Of a stretch of 64,000 nt of DNA, positions 38,601 through 45,810 are shown one piece after another. Under the pieces are notes generated by a model. The model made no database searches. It saw nothing but the letters and a program-made list of their open reading frames with translations, and had not been told where the DNA came from. The position numbers and the translations under genes are program-made. Within the stretch, counting starts at the first letter, position 1, and each line of letters starts with the position of its first letter. The DNA is taken from positions 9,734,001-9,798,000 of the forward strand of contig NC_063995.1 of NCBI RefSeq assembly GCF_932276165.1, given 5' to 3'. The stretch comes from Plutella xylostella (Eukaryota > Arthropoda > Insecta > Lepidoptera > Plutellidae).

Positions 38601-39430
38601 TGAGATAAGATATTAGATATTTTATGTATGTCTCTCTCTGGTCTATGTAGTTTTATGTATGTACTTTTATGTACTGGTTTTAAAATACGTAAGTAGGTAG
38701 TTATGGTATAATTACATCTGTAATGTGTTAATATAATACCAAACGACCGCAGTTCTGTTATTTGAAGTAGGTACGTATAGGAAGGTCTGGCACCCGAGAA
38801 AATAATCGGAAACCAAATCGATACGCGCGCCCGATAATGGATTTACTTCCTGGAAAAATACTCCAGTGCGATGGCCCCCTCGACTCTCCGGTGACTCCAC
38901 GCGCCGCCGCCCTCGTGGCTCCAAATCATTATATTTTATAAGTATTTTTATTTTCGCGCACACAATGCCGCTTCCGAGAACCCGCGCGCACCTGCCCATC
39001 ACTCATCGGAATGCTCCCGGCTTTTCGATGTAGTTACGTTTATTATTGTGCGCTCCGCTAAATCTGCCAGTGGGATTCAATAATGGGTTCAATACGAACA
39101 TAAGCGACTCACCATAGTTTGTGGCGCTCGCACAAACTATGGTGCATCTTACATCACGCCCCGCGTGTCCTTACACCTGTACGCGGGAAGAGCTTATCAC
39201 ACATCAACACAATAAGAAGAAGAAGCCACTCACCATTCGATGCTCCGATAGCCTTTCCCGCAGCAGTGTATGCTCTTGAACTGGTCCTCGTAGCCGTACT
39301 CGTTGGGCACGGGTTCCTTCGTGAGCTGCATGCCCGCGGAGGCCGAGCTGATGACGTTGGTGGAGCAGTAGCTGGGCCCGCCGCCCCGCGCCAGCCCGCA
39401 CGCCCCCAGCAACACCAGCCACACCCACAT
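4495..39430 (-). CDS. IL-1-receptor-like protein: signal peptide, two Ig domains, one membrane helix, TIR domain (473 aa)
   Basis: Ten coding exons join in phase without a stop: 39234-39430, 13728-13909, 11420-11515, 9740-9848, 8434-8567, 7768-7956, 6264-6404, 5705-5850, 5076-5231, 4495-4566 (1422 nt). Residues 1-16 form a signal peptide. Ig domain 1 runs about 50-126 (Cys56/57, W66, DSGNYTC at 102-108). Ig domain 2 runs about 136-239 (Cys154, W172, DYGTYAC ending Cys221). A membrane helix is at about 256-275, followed by basic residues (HRRC). The TIR domain spans about 304-450: box 1 is FDVVVCW (308-314), a middle strand and helix are SRCRSLVALMSP, and box 3 is AFWTELRLALP (FW at 435-436). 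N-glycosylation sequons are at N90, N105, N112 and N178. TIR domains recruit MyD88-type adaptors in immune signalling; insect Tolls carry leucine-rich repeats instead, so Ig plus TIR is unusual here. Function in insects is not claimed. Confidence 0.9.
4800..4898 (-). pseudogene. Duplicate of TIR box-3 exon end; pseudo-exon or alternative exon
   Basis: Bases 4773-4863 match 5049-5139 with two differences, including the GTGAGT donor and following intron. Further upstream on the minus strand the match continues at protein level with changed codons: SRLLAWRCVHER here against SRLLAWRHVHER in exon 9, with different codons for S, both L and R. A TTGATTAG acceptor at 4899 would give a 33-codon exon, phase 0 at both ends, so it could replace or follow exon 9 in phase. 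An in-frame TAG just upstream shows that the full exon 9 length is not preserved. Whether it is ever spliced is unknown. Confidence 0.6.
5076..5231 (-). CDS. Ig-TIR receptor exon 9: TIR box 3
   Basis: The acceptor is TTTCCCCAG and the donor ATATT/GTGAGT, phase 0 at both ends (52 codons). It encodes DLPKLKREAKDSSG and the box 3 helix SRLLAWRHVHERAFWTELRL. A second copy of its 3' part lies 276 bases downstream. Confidence 0.9.
5705..5850 (-). CDS. Ig-TIR receptor exon 8: TIR central strands
   Basis: The acceptor is CTCCCCAG and the donor TTACAG/GTGAGT. It encodes LPEVSRCRSLVALMSPTQYS, matching the 'SRRLIVVLSP' strand of TIR domains, and PVPPVIVLLQ, matching the later hydrophobic strand. The RDxxPG box 2 of Toll receptors is not present. 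Confidence 0.9.
6264..6404 (-). CDS. Ig-TIR receptor exon 7: TIR box 1
   Basis: The acceptor is TCACCCGCAG and the donor ACACGT/GTGAGT. It encodes LEKEFDVVVCWTRVDE, the first TIR strand (box 1, FDVVVCW where Tolls have YDAFVSY), then the first helix and the strand YRVQPVPLHTPPDT. GC content is much higher than the flanking introns. Confidence 0.9.
7768..7956 (-). CDS. Ig-TIR receptor exon 6: juxtamembrane, membrane helix, basic stop-transfer
   Basis: The acceptor is CTACCTCCACAG and the donor TAGAG/GTGAGG. A proline-rich linker (SPLPPPEHAIPW) leads into RALLLSAACAALLTVSALAL, a single membrane helix followed by HRRC and more arginines, which places the N-terminus outside. Two bases complete the entry codon and one base exits, as required by exons 5 and 7. 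Confidence 0.88.
8434..8567 (-). CDS. Ig-TIR receptor exon 5: end of Ig domain 2
   Basis: The acceptor is CCCCCACTCAG and the donor GACA/GTGAGT. It encodes the Ig hallmark DYGTYACVV (Cys221) and the final strand KTYVTVHYD. Confidence 0.92.
8765..8906. mobile_element. MITE family B copy
   Basis: The inverted ends GCGCAAGACGCGCACGCCAA and (right end reversed) GCGCAAGTCGCACACGCCAA flank a GC-rich palindromic centre with CGCGCTCGCTCTCGAGCC. It lies in receptor intron 5. Confidence 0.8.
9578..9724. mobile_element. Hairpin MITE family G copy, diverged
   Basis: Ends are GATGTCGATTCTGAAGGCAC and reversed GATAGCGATTCTTAAGGCAC. A cleaner copy is at 20066-20237. It lies 15 bases from the donor of receptor exon 4. 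Confidence 0.7.
9740..9848 (-). CDS. Ig-TIR receptor exon 4: Ig domain 2, tryptophan strand
   Basis: The acceptor is TTCCCCCCCAG and the donor CACG/GTAAGA. Entry phase 1 and exit phase 2 match both neighbours. It contains LRWIKLWANNSEGD, with the Ig core tryptophan (W172) and a sequon (N178). Confidence 0.9.
10080..10238. mobile_element. MITE family E, right half
   Basis: The right-end sequence TAACATGCTGCACATATAGG and CGGCTTAGTATATCC matches the complete element at 19617-19892. Confidence 0.65.
11240..11366. mobile_element. MITE family B copy
   Basis: It shares GCGCAGGACGCCTACGTCAA and the palindromic centre with the copies at 8765 and 14863. It lies 54 bases from the donor of receptor exon 3. 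Confidence 0.8.
11420..11515 (-). CDS. Ig-TIR receptor exon 3: start of Ig domain 2
   Basis: The acceptor is TTGTTATCAG and the donor GTCG/GTAAGT. Two bases complete a glutamate codon shared with exon 2. The exon encodes KEPDKPRTMFVSKD and the first Ig 2 cysteine in VRLFCEALV (Cys154). Confidence 0.9.
11600..12560. repeat. Region with dispersed GAGCGAC / GTCGCTC motifs
   Basis: TACTAAGTGAGCGACTG near 11610 has an exact inverted partner near 12315. Between and beyond them TGAGC-type motifs recur in direct orientation on the left and as GCTCA/GCTCG on the right. This looks like the sub-terminal repeats of an old DNA transposon, but I cannot define its ends. Confidence 0.45.
13388..13525. mobile_element. 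MITE family A copy abutting the Ig-exon duplication
   Basis: The ends are CAGGGGGTCACACTAAAT and (right end reversed) CAGGAGGGTTACTTTATACT. The interior shares AACGTGCCGATTGCACGACA with the copy at 37875-38012. Confidence 0.85.
13536..13860. repeat. 147-bp tandem duplication of the Ig 1 exon, two full copies and a truncated third
   Basis: Identical segments recur at a spacing of exactly 147 bases: GCGTCTGGTTGGCC begins at 13536, 13683 and 13830. The unit contains most of the Ig exon, its GTGAGT donor and a few following bases. 147 is divisible by three, so the frame stays open through the copies (VLGESYLVQYPEAANQ at the joint). The third copy stops at about 13536, just right of a MITE that ends at 13525. 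Confidence 0.93.
13728..13909 (-). CDS. Ig-TIR receptor exon 2: body of Ig domain 1
   Basis: The acceptor is TCTCCACAG at 13910 and the donor is CTGG/GTGAGT. It starts by completing W66 and carries three sequons (NQT, NYT, NET) and the Ig hallmark DSGNYTC. Its last 147 bases are repeated in tandem directly downstream, so a second in-phase donor exists at 13581. Confidence 0.9.
14863..14975. mobile_element. MITE family B copy
   Basis: It contains CGTCAAGACGTGACAAAAGT and CGCACTCGCTCTCGTAGCCG, as in the other B copies. It is diverged at the right end. Confidence 0.7.
18201..18358. mobile_element. Hairpin MITE
   Basis: The left arm TTTCACAGCTTAACGCTGAG pairs with the right arm read in reverse (TTTTCACGGCTTAACGCTTG); the arms are about 45 bases long with mismatches. 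Confidence 0.75.
18473..18528. repeat. Perfect 26-bp inverted repeat with 4-nt loop
   Basis: The left arm 18473-18498 (GATAGTACTTATTTCAATTG...) is exactly complementary to 18503-18528, with CTCA between. No mismatch in 26 base pairs. Confidence 0.95.
18879..19036 (+). mobile_element. Lep1-type Helitron fragment
   Basis: It carries TATAAATGCGAAAGTAACTG, a short GTCT run and the usual end GCGGGAACAGCTAGT, but lacks about 50 internal bases present in the copies at 26.4 kb. Confidence 0.85.
19617..19892. mobile_element. Hairpin MITE family E, complete
   Basis: The inverted ends run about 55 bases, starting TATACAGGATGTTGC and reversed TATACAGGGTGTTGC and containing GTATACTAAGCCGAAACCTA on both arms. 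Confidence 0.88.
20066..20237. mobile_element. Hairpin MITE family G
   Basis: The ends are GATGTCGATTCTTAAGGCAG and reversed GATGTCGATTCTGAAGGCAG; AGAAATTCTAA and GCTGTCAAAC are found on both arms. Confidence 0.85.
20290..20440. mobile_element. Hairpin MITE family C
   Basis: The ends are TAAGTGCCAATTTCTCCATA and reversed TTAGTGCCAATTTCTCCATA. A second copy is at 60316-60468. Confidence 0.88.
23663..23792. mobile_element. MITE family A copy
   Basis: Ends GGGGGTCACTCTATGGGACG and reversed GGGTGACTGACTCTATATTG, with CGACTCTATCTCGTTGTATT inside. Confidence 0.8.
25358..25498. mobile_element. MITE family A copy, diverged
   Basis: Ends CAGGGGGGTTACTTTAGCTT and reversed GCGGGTCACTCTACCTTACG. Confidence 0.75.
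26362..26567 (+). mobile_element. Lep1-type Helitron, first of a tandem pair
   Basis: It starts TAATATTATAAATGCGAAAG, has a (GTCT)n run and ends CGCGGGGACAGCTAG/T. A Helitron-like CTAG 3' end follows a GC-rich stretch. Confidence 0.9.
26568..26786 (+). mobile_element. Lep1-type Helitron, second of a tandem pair
   Basis: It is nearly identical to the copy directly upstream, with a longer (GTCT)n run. The first copy's CTAGTAT joins directly to ATTATAAATGCG of this one. Confidence 0.9.
28008..28100. mobile_element. MITE family A, short diverged copy
   Basis: The right end TATCCAGAGTAACCCTCCTG is typical of the family; the left end AGAGGGGTAATTCCAGCTTA is diverged. Confidence 0.6.
28438..28456. 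repeat. Poly-T tract
   Basis: A long T run in intron 2, perhaps the tail of an old retroposon on the minus strand. Confidence 0.6.
28640..29140. mobile_element. Non-autonomous hAT-type element with 8-bp target duplication
   Basis: The terminal inverted repeats are TAGGGCATGCAATACCG and, read from the right, TAGGACATGCAATACCGG. The flanks are CTACAGAC at 28632-28639 and again at 29141-29148, an exact 8-bp duplication as made by hAT transposases. Near both ends the palindrome AATACCGGTATT recurs many times, a likely transposase binding motif. There is no coding capacity in its 501 bp. Confidence 0.9.
29976..30122. mobile_element. Hairpin MITE
   Basis: Ends TAAAGCTGCGTACAGACCGG and reversed TTAAGCTGCGTACAGACCGG, 147 bp in all, flanked by possible TTA/TAA. 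Confidence 0.85.
34697..34834. mobile_element. MITE family A copy
   Basis: Ends AGAGGGTTACTCTATAGTGG and reversed AGGGGGTCACTCTCTATGAC, opposite in orientation to the copy at 37875. Confidence 0.82.
36858..37058 (+). mobile_element. Lep1-type Helitron
   Basis: It has the standard start AATATTATAAATGCGAAAGT and end GCGGGAACAGCTAG/T, with the GTCT run. Confidence 0.9.
37380..37578 (+). mobile_element. 3' end of an RTE-type non-LTR retrotransposon, 5' truncated
   Basis: A reading frame near 37430-37560 encodes the end of a reverse transcriptase ORF as seen in many insect RTE elements (DEVGKDLRQLQAGDWRATAQ, QWRLLVSEAKIHFGS). A one-base deletion near 37415 breaks the frame. The TAAG tandem tail at 37559-37574 is a typical 3' end. 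Confidence 0.7.
37875..38012. mobile_element. MITE family A, well-preserved copy
   Basis: Ends GAGGGGTCACTCTATGTGAT and reversed AAGGGGGTTACTCTATACTG, with AACGTGCCGATTGCACGACA inside. Confidence 0.85.
38013..39233. other. Intron 2 part near the signal-peptide exon
   Basis: No gene seen. A perfect 14-bp hairpin is at 39110-39144 (arms CACCATAGTTTGTG, 7-nt loop), 90 bases past the exon 1 donor. Confidence 0.6.
39234..39430 (-). CDS. Ig-TIR receptor coding exon 1: signal peptide and start of Ig 1
   Basis: The exon begins at 39444 after TTTTGCAG with 14 bases of 5' UTR; the ATG is at 39430. The first 16 residues (MWVWLVLLGACGLARG) are hydrophobic and look like a secretion signal. The exon ends GAATG/GTGAGT in phase 2, splitting the conserved Ig tryptophan codon. 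Cysteines at 22, 56 and 57 precede it. Confidence 0.9.
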
Positions 39431-40515
39431 CCCTCCACCCGCTTCTGCAAAACAAACCACGGTTCATAGAAAAACCCACCGCAGCGGTACGCAGAAAAGT
39501 AATAACAGCAAATTGGATTACTTGAATCGGAACAAGTTTTTGATAACCGGTTGCGGTGATTGGCAGAAAGTCCAAGGTTTGTGATAACACGACTGCGCTG
39601 CAGTTGTTCTCGGTAAACCCTTTGTTTTATTGCGTTGAATAGGTCTAGCTCTACACGTTCATTATCCGATTTAGTTAGTCTATGTTCTATTATATCGGTT
39701 CTATATTTATTGGTAACCTAACTTCCAACTATCAATAAAATAAAAACATATATAATAAGGGGGATGCACGTGGTAAGTTCCTTACTAAACATATTGTACA
39801 CAATAGTCGATACATAGAGTGCACATTGAGACCCTGTTTCAGGTATACCTGCAGGCCGTTTCCACAAAACGTTTTCTGCTAATAATGCGTTAATCAAACT
39901 ATTTGGTACCTATGCTATGTACATACCATACCAAACGCCATAATTACTGACATATTGAGTAAACTTAGATTCAAGAAGAAACATCGATCATACCAGAATA
40001 AATGCAAGCACATACGCCATGCCAATTTCTTAAATACAAATGCCACATCGTAATCCTTAGCTGAGAACATGGTTGGTGTAACCTAGATGCCGGGATACCA
40101 ACATAGCTAGGTAATAGGCAGCAGTGACTCGTGTTCCGAGAAACATAGGCAGGCTGGTGCCTCCGCGAATTGTCAATAATTAATTAAATAAGTGTTTTAG
40201 TATGGAACCGGCGATGTACCTATTTCAATTTTAATATGAATGTTCTGCTACACATGATTCATACACTATAGTATACCCATGTGCTATGTTTTAATCTATT
40301 ATGGTTGCCTGAAAGACATCGCTCTTAGCTATAAGGCCGCCTATAGTAAAAAAATATAAATTCTTTATTAATTATTCGCTTTATAAATTCTGTTCTTGTT
40401 TACAAATAAAGAATATTCTATCTATCTAACTACCTACTGAACAAGTATAAATTCATAGCCATTACCATATTAGAATCATAAAATAATAAACGTAATGCGT
40501 AGGTACTAAATTGTA

Positions 40516-40650
40516 CAGGAGGTTTACACTATATGACGAAAAACGAACGATCAAGAACTGTCGTGCAATTGGCACGTTTAGTACAACGAGATATAGTCGT
40601 TCCAAAACTTACTTTTTCATCATAATGATTATTATAGAGTGACCCCTCTG
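40516..40650. mobile_element. MITE family A copy with TA at both flanks
   Basis: The ends are CAGGAGGTTTACACTATATG and reversed CAGAGGGGTCACTCTATAAT. The flanks read GTA on the left and TAC on the right, consistent with TA target duplication. Confidence 0.85.
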
Positions 40651-41649
40651 TACAGTGAGTCTGGAGATGACTCACCGGTTTACTTAAAAATACGACGAAG
40701 AACTCTTTTTGTGACCAAGATTTTTGTTTTCACAGTCATTCGCGGATTACGGCAACACAAATCTATTGTTTGCAATTATTTTATCATCCTACCTACTTAC
40801 TTCACTACATAGGTACATAGTTCTACCAGTTCTTGCTCTAACCACTTACTGTTTCTTGGAAACATTGCATAATTATTTAAAATATCTCTTAATATGACGG
40901 CTGTTATTAGTTACCCACGTATGTCTGTACTATTAACTACATAAACTTATAATAGTCCGTACTTACCTACAAGCATGGTTGGTCTTTTCTCAATTTATTA
41001 CAGGTTGTTGAAAAAAAGTGAGACCGTAATTTTGGCTACAAATTAAGAAATTCGATATGTTGTGTTATGTGTGACAGATGAATGACTTGTGCTTGTATGA
41101 GATGATTCACCGTCTTGTCGCAATAAAGTGAGGTTTAGTTTTAATGCAAACATACCATGCTGACTATAAAAGAAGCTAGTTACCAAATTGAAATTGAATC
41201 TAAAATAACAAGTAAGTCTGTTAAAAGGAGTTATTTGTTATCGACAGCTTAGAAGACATTATTACGGGCAAAGCAAGCTGAATTCGCAAAGTTCTCATGT
41301 GAACTTGCTATTTAAAAAGAAGAGTACCTACCTAACAGTTACAATTTTAATACCCCTTCAACCATCGGGATTATCCGGGATTTATAATAAAATGTGTTGT
41401 GTGCCGGGATTATTCATAAAAAAGCACGGATTTGTGCTTTCATATTTTTATTTGAGCCAATCATATCTAAAATTATTATTTCGGCCACCACACAGATGGA
41501 TGATTTTCCCGAATCCTGCACCACCACTGTATTTTTAGCATACAAATAAACATAAAAATACACCTAGTTCAGCTCCAAAAGTAAGTAAGCCATACTCGGC
41601 ACTTACATGATGTCGGCTCGTGATTTTTGTAATTACCAGCGCACCGTCG

Positions 41650-41750
41650 CCGGGGGAGTTCACTCTAGCTAACGAAAAACTATTTTTCGGATCTACCTAC
41701 TGCGTGCGCTAATCACGATTTCATCTGCTCGTGTTGGGCTGTCAACTAGT
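41650..41750. mobile_element. MITE family A fragment
   Basis: Only the left end is recognisable (GGGGGAGTTCACTCTAGCTA ACGAAAAAC). Confidence 0.5.
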
Positions 41751-41810
41751 GTTGGTAGCAGACTCGAGACTTTATTTCCGAATGTCAGTCAAATGACTCG
41801 GAACTCGGGA

Positions 41811-41956
41811 CTAAGGGCTTCTACACAAAACTGCGATGCGACGTCGCATCGTAAACATGTGCCACAGTTTGGTCAGTTTTTGAGGGAAAATGCTTGATTA
41901 CTGTCGCAGTTTTTTGCGATGCGAAGTAGTATTGTAGTTTAGTGTACAAGCCTTAA
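41811..41956. mobile_element. Hairpin MITE
   Basis: Ends TAAGGGCTTCTACACAAAAC and reversed TAAGGCTTGTACACTAAACT; the motif CTGCGATGCGA / TCGCATCGCA sits inside. Confidence 0.7.
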
Positions 41957-42016
41957 CGAGTCCTGTTCTTGAAAAAGGACTCCAGTATCAAAAAGAAGTC
42001 TAAAAGACATAACCCC

Positions 42017-42270
42017 TTAGGGTCAATTCAGACGTACCACAACCACAACCACACCACAACCACGCGATGTGGTCGGGCGTATATTTTGTATTGACAATGA
42101 ATAATCCAATTCACACGTGCCACATTTTGCCGTTGTTATCGACCACCTGTGTAATACGACCACATCGCAACCACATCGCAACCACATCGCAACCACAACG
42201 CAACCACATCGCAACGGCAACGCCCCCACGCGGCGGCTGCACCGCGGCAACCAGTGTGAATTGACGCTAA
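42017..42270 (-). mobile_element. Foldback element H, short copy, inverted
   Basis: It starts TTAGGGTCAATTCAGACGTA and ends GTGTGAATTGACGCTAA. It contains ACCACATCGCA repeats, and CAATGAATAATCCAATTCAC is shared, inverted, with the neighbouring copy. Confidence 0.88.
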
Positions 42271-42662
42271 GCGTCAATTCACACGTACCACAACCACACC
42301 ACGTCGCAGCGACAAAATGTGGTCAAGCTGTGGTTACGTGTGAATTGTGTGACAGCGGCTTTTTGCAGTTGCGTTGTGGCAGCGACAAAATGTCGATGTG
42401 GTTGCGTTGTCGCTGTCATTGCGATGTGGTAACCACGTCGTCGTGAGCCGTTAATACGGAAAACAGGTTGCCGTGGTGCCGCCGCCGCGTGGCGGCGTTG
42501 TGGTTGCGATGTGGTTGCGTTGTGGTTGCGATGTGGTCGTATTACACAGGTGGTCGATAACAACGGCAAAATGTGGCACGTGTGAATTGGATTATTCATT
42601 GTCAATACAAAATATACGCCCGACCACACCGCGTGGTTGTGGTACGTCTGAATTGACCCTTA
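42268..42662 (+). mobile_element. Foldback element H, full copy, head to head with its neighbour
   Basis: It begins TAAGCGTCAATTCACACGTA and ends CGTCTGAATTGACCCTTA. The interior is made of GATGTGGTTGC-type repeats. It matches 63194-63605 closely. The joint with the previous copy is the palindrome TTGACGCTAAGCGTCAA. Confidence 0.9.
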
Positions 42663-42665
42663 TTC

Positions 42666-42734
42666 TGAACTGTTTTGTCACTCTCTGACAGAAATCAATT
42701 TGTTCTTTGACAGGGAGTGACAAAACAGTTCAAT
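42666..42734. repeat. Small hairpin
   Basis: GAACTGTTTTGTCACTC is repeated in inverse at the right end (GAGTGACAAAACAGTTC), directly after foldback element H. Confidence 0.8.
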
Positions 42735-44422
42735 AGCTAAGGGGGTAAGTCTTTTGCCTAAGCTAAAGTGACCCTCCGCTGGCGGCACACATATCTGCGT
42801 GCAATTTGCTCCGTTCCGTGCGGAGTCTGATCAGCTTCCGAGAACCCTGATGCAACCGGCCACCGACAGGCTGATTAACGCACTAATTGACATATATGCT
42901 GTGGCTGCATGTACACGCCGCTCGTAAGTAAACCACCTTCGGGCTTATAAATGGTAAAGAATACTTAACTATAATTGTTTAAGTAGCTACGCGGTAAAAG
43001 AAACTGTTTCACTTTATTACAAGTATGTATGAATGTATTTGAGTGGGTATGTAACTGTGTGCCACAATAAATAATACGTACGTATTTATTATGAACGCTT
43101 GGATTGACTGATGCTGTGCGAAGCAGAAAAGCATAGTTATTGCAAGCAGATTGAATACAGTTTTAATTAACTTCGTCTTATTAATTATTATAATTAAATT
43201 ATTAACATTGTTTTCTGTTCTGTTATTATTAATTTCTAGGTAAATTTGTACATACTTTTTGCATATTCATAGTTTGAAAGTGTATTATTAACATGCAATC
43301 TATGCATATTTTTACCTATTTATGTTAACACCCACTAATGTCTATGTATGAAAATAAAATACTTACACTACTTATTTATCTTGACTTGATTCCAAATATT
43401 TTTATCCAATAGGTACTACTTCCATGATCCAATTGTTAATTCAATCATTGAAGTCCTAAACGCATAGTAATTTACCTAGGACGGATGGGTAATTCAACTA
43501 ATTCATACAAGGAATATTAAAATTCATATGATATTAATAAATCAATTTATATGTAACTGCATGGATACTGTCTTTTATCCTATACCGGTACAGGATAAAA
43601 GATTAATCAGAAATAGGTCTGTAGGTGTTATTGTAATTAAGATTAAATAGAAAATTGCAGTAAATTTTTAGTTTAGTTTTTTTTTTTGTTTTGTTTGATT
43701 TAAGTAGTACCTAATCATAATTGCTCTGGGGAATCCCATCTTCAAAACAAGCCAAAAAGTCTGTAGTTTTTGAGTAAATATAATATTAAATCTACCTAGC
43801 TCTCTTTTTCTTTGCTTAATCTAATGAGATATATATTTCCGGTACCTATTTTTTATTTCAAAGATTGATGGTTGGTACAAAACTGTAAACCCTCCCAACT
43901 TCAGGGCTCTCTAGGTACTTGGTTGGACAACTTCTTCTTCCCAGCCTTGTCCTTATTCAGGGTCAGCGTTTCTTGGACAACTAGGTATTCCTAGCCAAAC
44001 TACTTGCTACTTGTGTACATTGTATGAATCATTTTAATTCTCTGTAGTGGCTGGTTGAGAACAGCCAAAATCATGGTATACTCTTGTGGGATGACAAGTA
44101 TTATTACGTTTTAAATAAGAAATACGAGTTTACCTACGGTTTAATTTATTACTTGTACTAAGTTCAGAAAAAGCAAAGATATTCACATGGGGTGGGATAG
44201 CATTACAGACAAGATTTTGCGCACGAAATCTAAGTAGGTTCACTTTTTTTATCAATTACTCACCTGCATGGACCTTACCTACCCACAACTCAGAAATAAA
44301 ACTACCTACTTAAATTTTATATTATAGTTGAACTGTTTTTGCACGTGCTAAAATATCTAAGTTAAGTTCTTTTTTCTTCACTAGAAGAGCAATTTCCATA
44401 ATAATATGCGAATGCAACTCAC

Positions 44423-44651
44423 CAAAACAAAGTTTCCGGGAAACAACTTCTGCGAAAAGCAACTATGGGTTTTCACATCCACCACATGTATTCAATGTTC
44501 CTTGTATAGCACTTCACCAATATTAAGCAATAAAATCACTTTTGGTCCCAATTTATCCTAGTTTAACTAAACATTTATGATTCGGAACATTTTACGGATC
44601 AGCAAATATCACTAACACGAGCGACACGTCCATTCACAACAAAAATCAACT
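44423..44651 (-). promoter_or_regulatory. Probable 5' UTR exon and start region of the Ig-TIR receptor gene
   Basis: Coding exon 1 has an acceptor before its ATG, so a leader exon must lie upstream. At 44423 there is a good donor (TTTTG/GTGAGT on the minus strand). About 228 bases upstream is an arthropod-type initiator, GCTGTCAGTTGA (TCAGTT at 44648-44653). The exon contains short upstream ORFs. It is placed by signals only; there is no transcript evidence. Confidence 0.4.
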
Positions 44652-44699
44652 GACAGCTAAATTAAAAAAAGTGGGCTGACCGGTGACCGAACGGAACGG

Positions 44700-45400
44700 T
44701 GAATGAGAATGAATGAAAGACATCCGTCACAGACCACAGACAACGATAGAGTGATCGAATGAGTGAGTGAAAGTAAAGTTTGAAAATAGTGATGTTCCAC
44801 TTACAAACTTACAATATACCTAGGTTTTAGGTTAACTTTTTTTCCACTAATAATTATGCCAACGCTTTAACTTTATCTAACATGCTGTTGAGTTAAAATA
44901 TGATTTTTGCAACCACCAGTAAATAATGTAAGTATGTAGATTTTAATTTGGGAATTTAGGTTGACTTTAAGGTTTACCCTATAAGGACAAAAACGGAACT
45001 CTTCGGTTTTTCCTCGTCCGTCTACGTGTCTATGTCTACTTGCATATCAAGATTCAATATCTTTTCTTATTTAATTTTAACCATGGTAAAATTAGGTACA
45101 TTATAAATGAGTGGATGAATATCAAAATGCCATATGTCCACCTACCCGAAAAATTGACTTTTTGATTTGGTCGTGTTTTGCGTTAAAATGTCAGTTTGCC
45201 TATGCCCTTCAAGTTCCAATAAGTGCGAGGCACCCATGAGAAAAAAGCCGTTAAATAAGTAAGTTTTTTTCAAATCCTTTTAAGTCTAACCGTTTCGCAT
45301 TACAAATTTTCACAAGTCCATTCCGGCCAATCACAGAGCGTAATTTTTTCAACATGGCGTCAGTCTTGGTGAGAATTTCGAGGCTGTGGTGTGTGCTCCC
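44700..45400. other. Intergenic, upstream of the Ig-TIR receptor
   Basis: No gene seen. It probably includes the receptor promoter at its left side. Confidence 0.5.
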
Positions 45401-45417
45401 AGTGTTTTATAACGAAT

Positions 45418-45525
45418 ATGAATGAAAATGTTGAGGAAATTGTGATTGTGGACCCTGATAAAGCTCGGAAAAGGAACATATTGAAGAGTGTAGCAAAAAA
45501 ACGACAGAAAACTATGGCGAAGTAA
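45418..45525 (+). CDS. Short exon-like ORF, 35 codons, probably transposon-derived or a first exon
   Basis: ATG in AATATGAATGA context opens MNENVEEIVIVDPDKARKRN followed by a lysine/arginine-rich stretch. It ends at GCGAA/GTAAGT, a strong donor that overlaps the in-frame TAA. An acidic start with a basic end and an immediate donor looks like a first coding exon. No following exon was found before the retrotransposon at 45.8 kb. The surrounding ACAAGTCC / ATAAGTC motifs suggest a DNA transposon body. I do not recognise the protein. Confidence 0.3.
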   Translation: MNENVEEIVIVDPDKARKRNILKSVAKKRQKTMAK

Positions 45526-45810
45526 GTTTTAACCCCTTTTTTTCCAACCCACGTGTCAATCACAAAGCATTTTCGTAGTAAACACAGGGCCGTATCGGGT
45601 AGAATATAATACGGTAGGTAGGTTCTTTTCTACCGATAAATTTTGGTTGATTAACTTCATTGTATTTAATAGAATATAGACTATATTAGTCTTACTGAGT
45701 CCGGCCCATGATATAATTTTTCAAACAACTACAAGTCCTTATGACTCATATCAAAACAGCATAAGTCTTTTATGGGCATATCAAACTGCTATAAGTCCAA
45801 ACAATTAATT

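Larger units (their letters stand above)
13910..39233 (-). other. Intron 2 of the Ig-TIR receptor, 25.3 kb
   Basis: It lies between the signal-peptide exon and the Ig 1 exon. I find no exon with convincing coding sequence on either strand. ORFs of 60-140 residues here have no recognisable domains. Named repeats are listed separately; 15000-18190, 20450-23660, 23800-25350, 30130-34690 and 35000-36850 otherwise hold nothing I can identify. Confidence 0.65.
39445..44422 (-). other. Intron 1 of the Ig-TIR receptor (inferred)
   Basis: About 5 kb without a recognisable gene. It contains a family A MITE (40516-40650), a MITE at 41811-41956, the paired foldback elements at 42017-42662 and a small hairpin at 42666-42734. 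Confidence 0.5.

Noticed and set aside
42140..42240. CRISPR-like short repeats
   Set aside because: The units are tandem without spacers and lie in a eukaryotic transposon.
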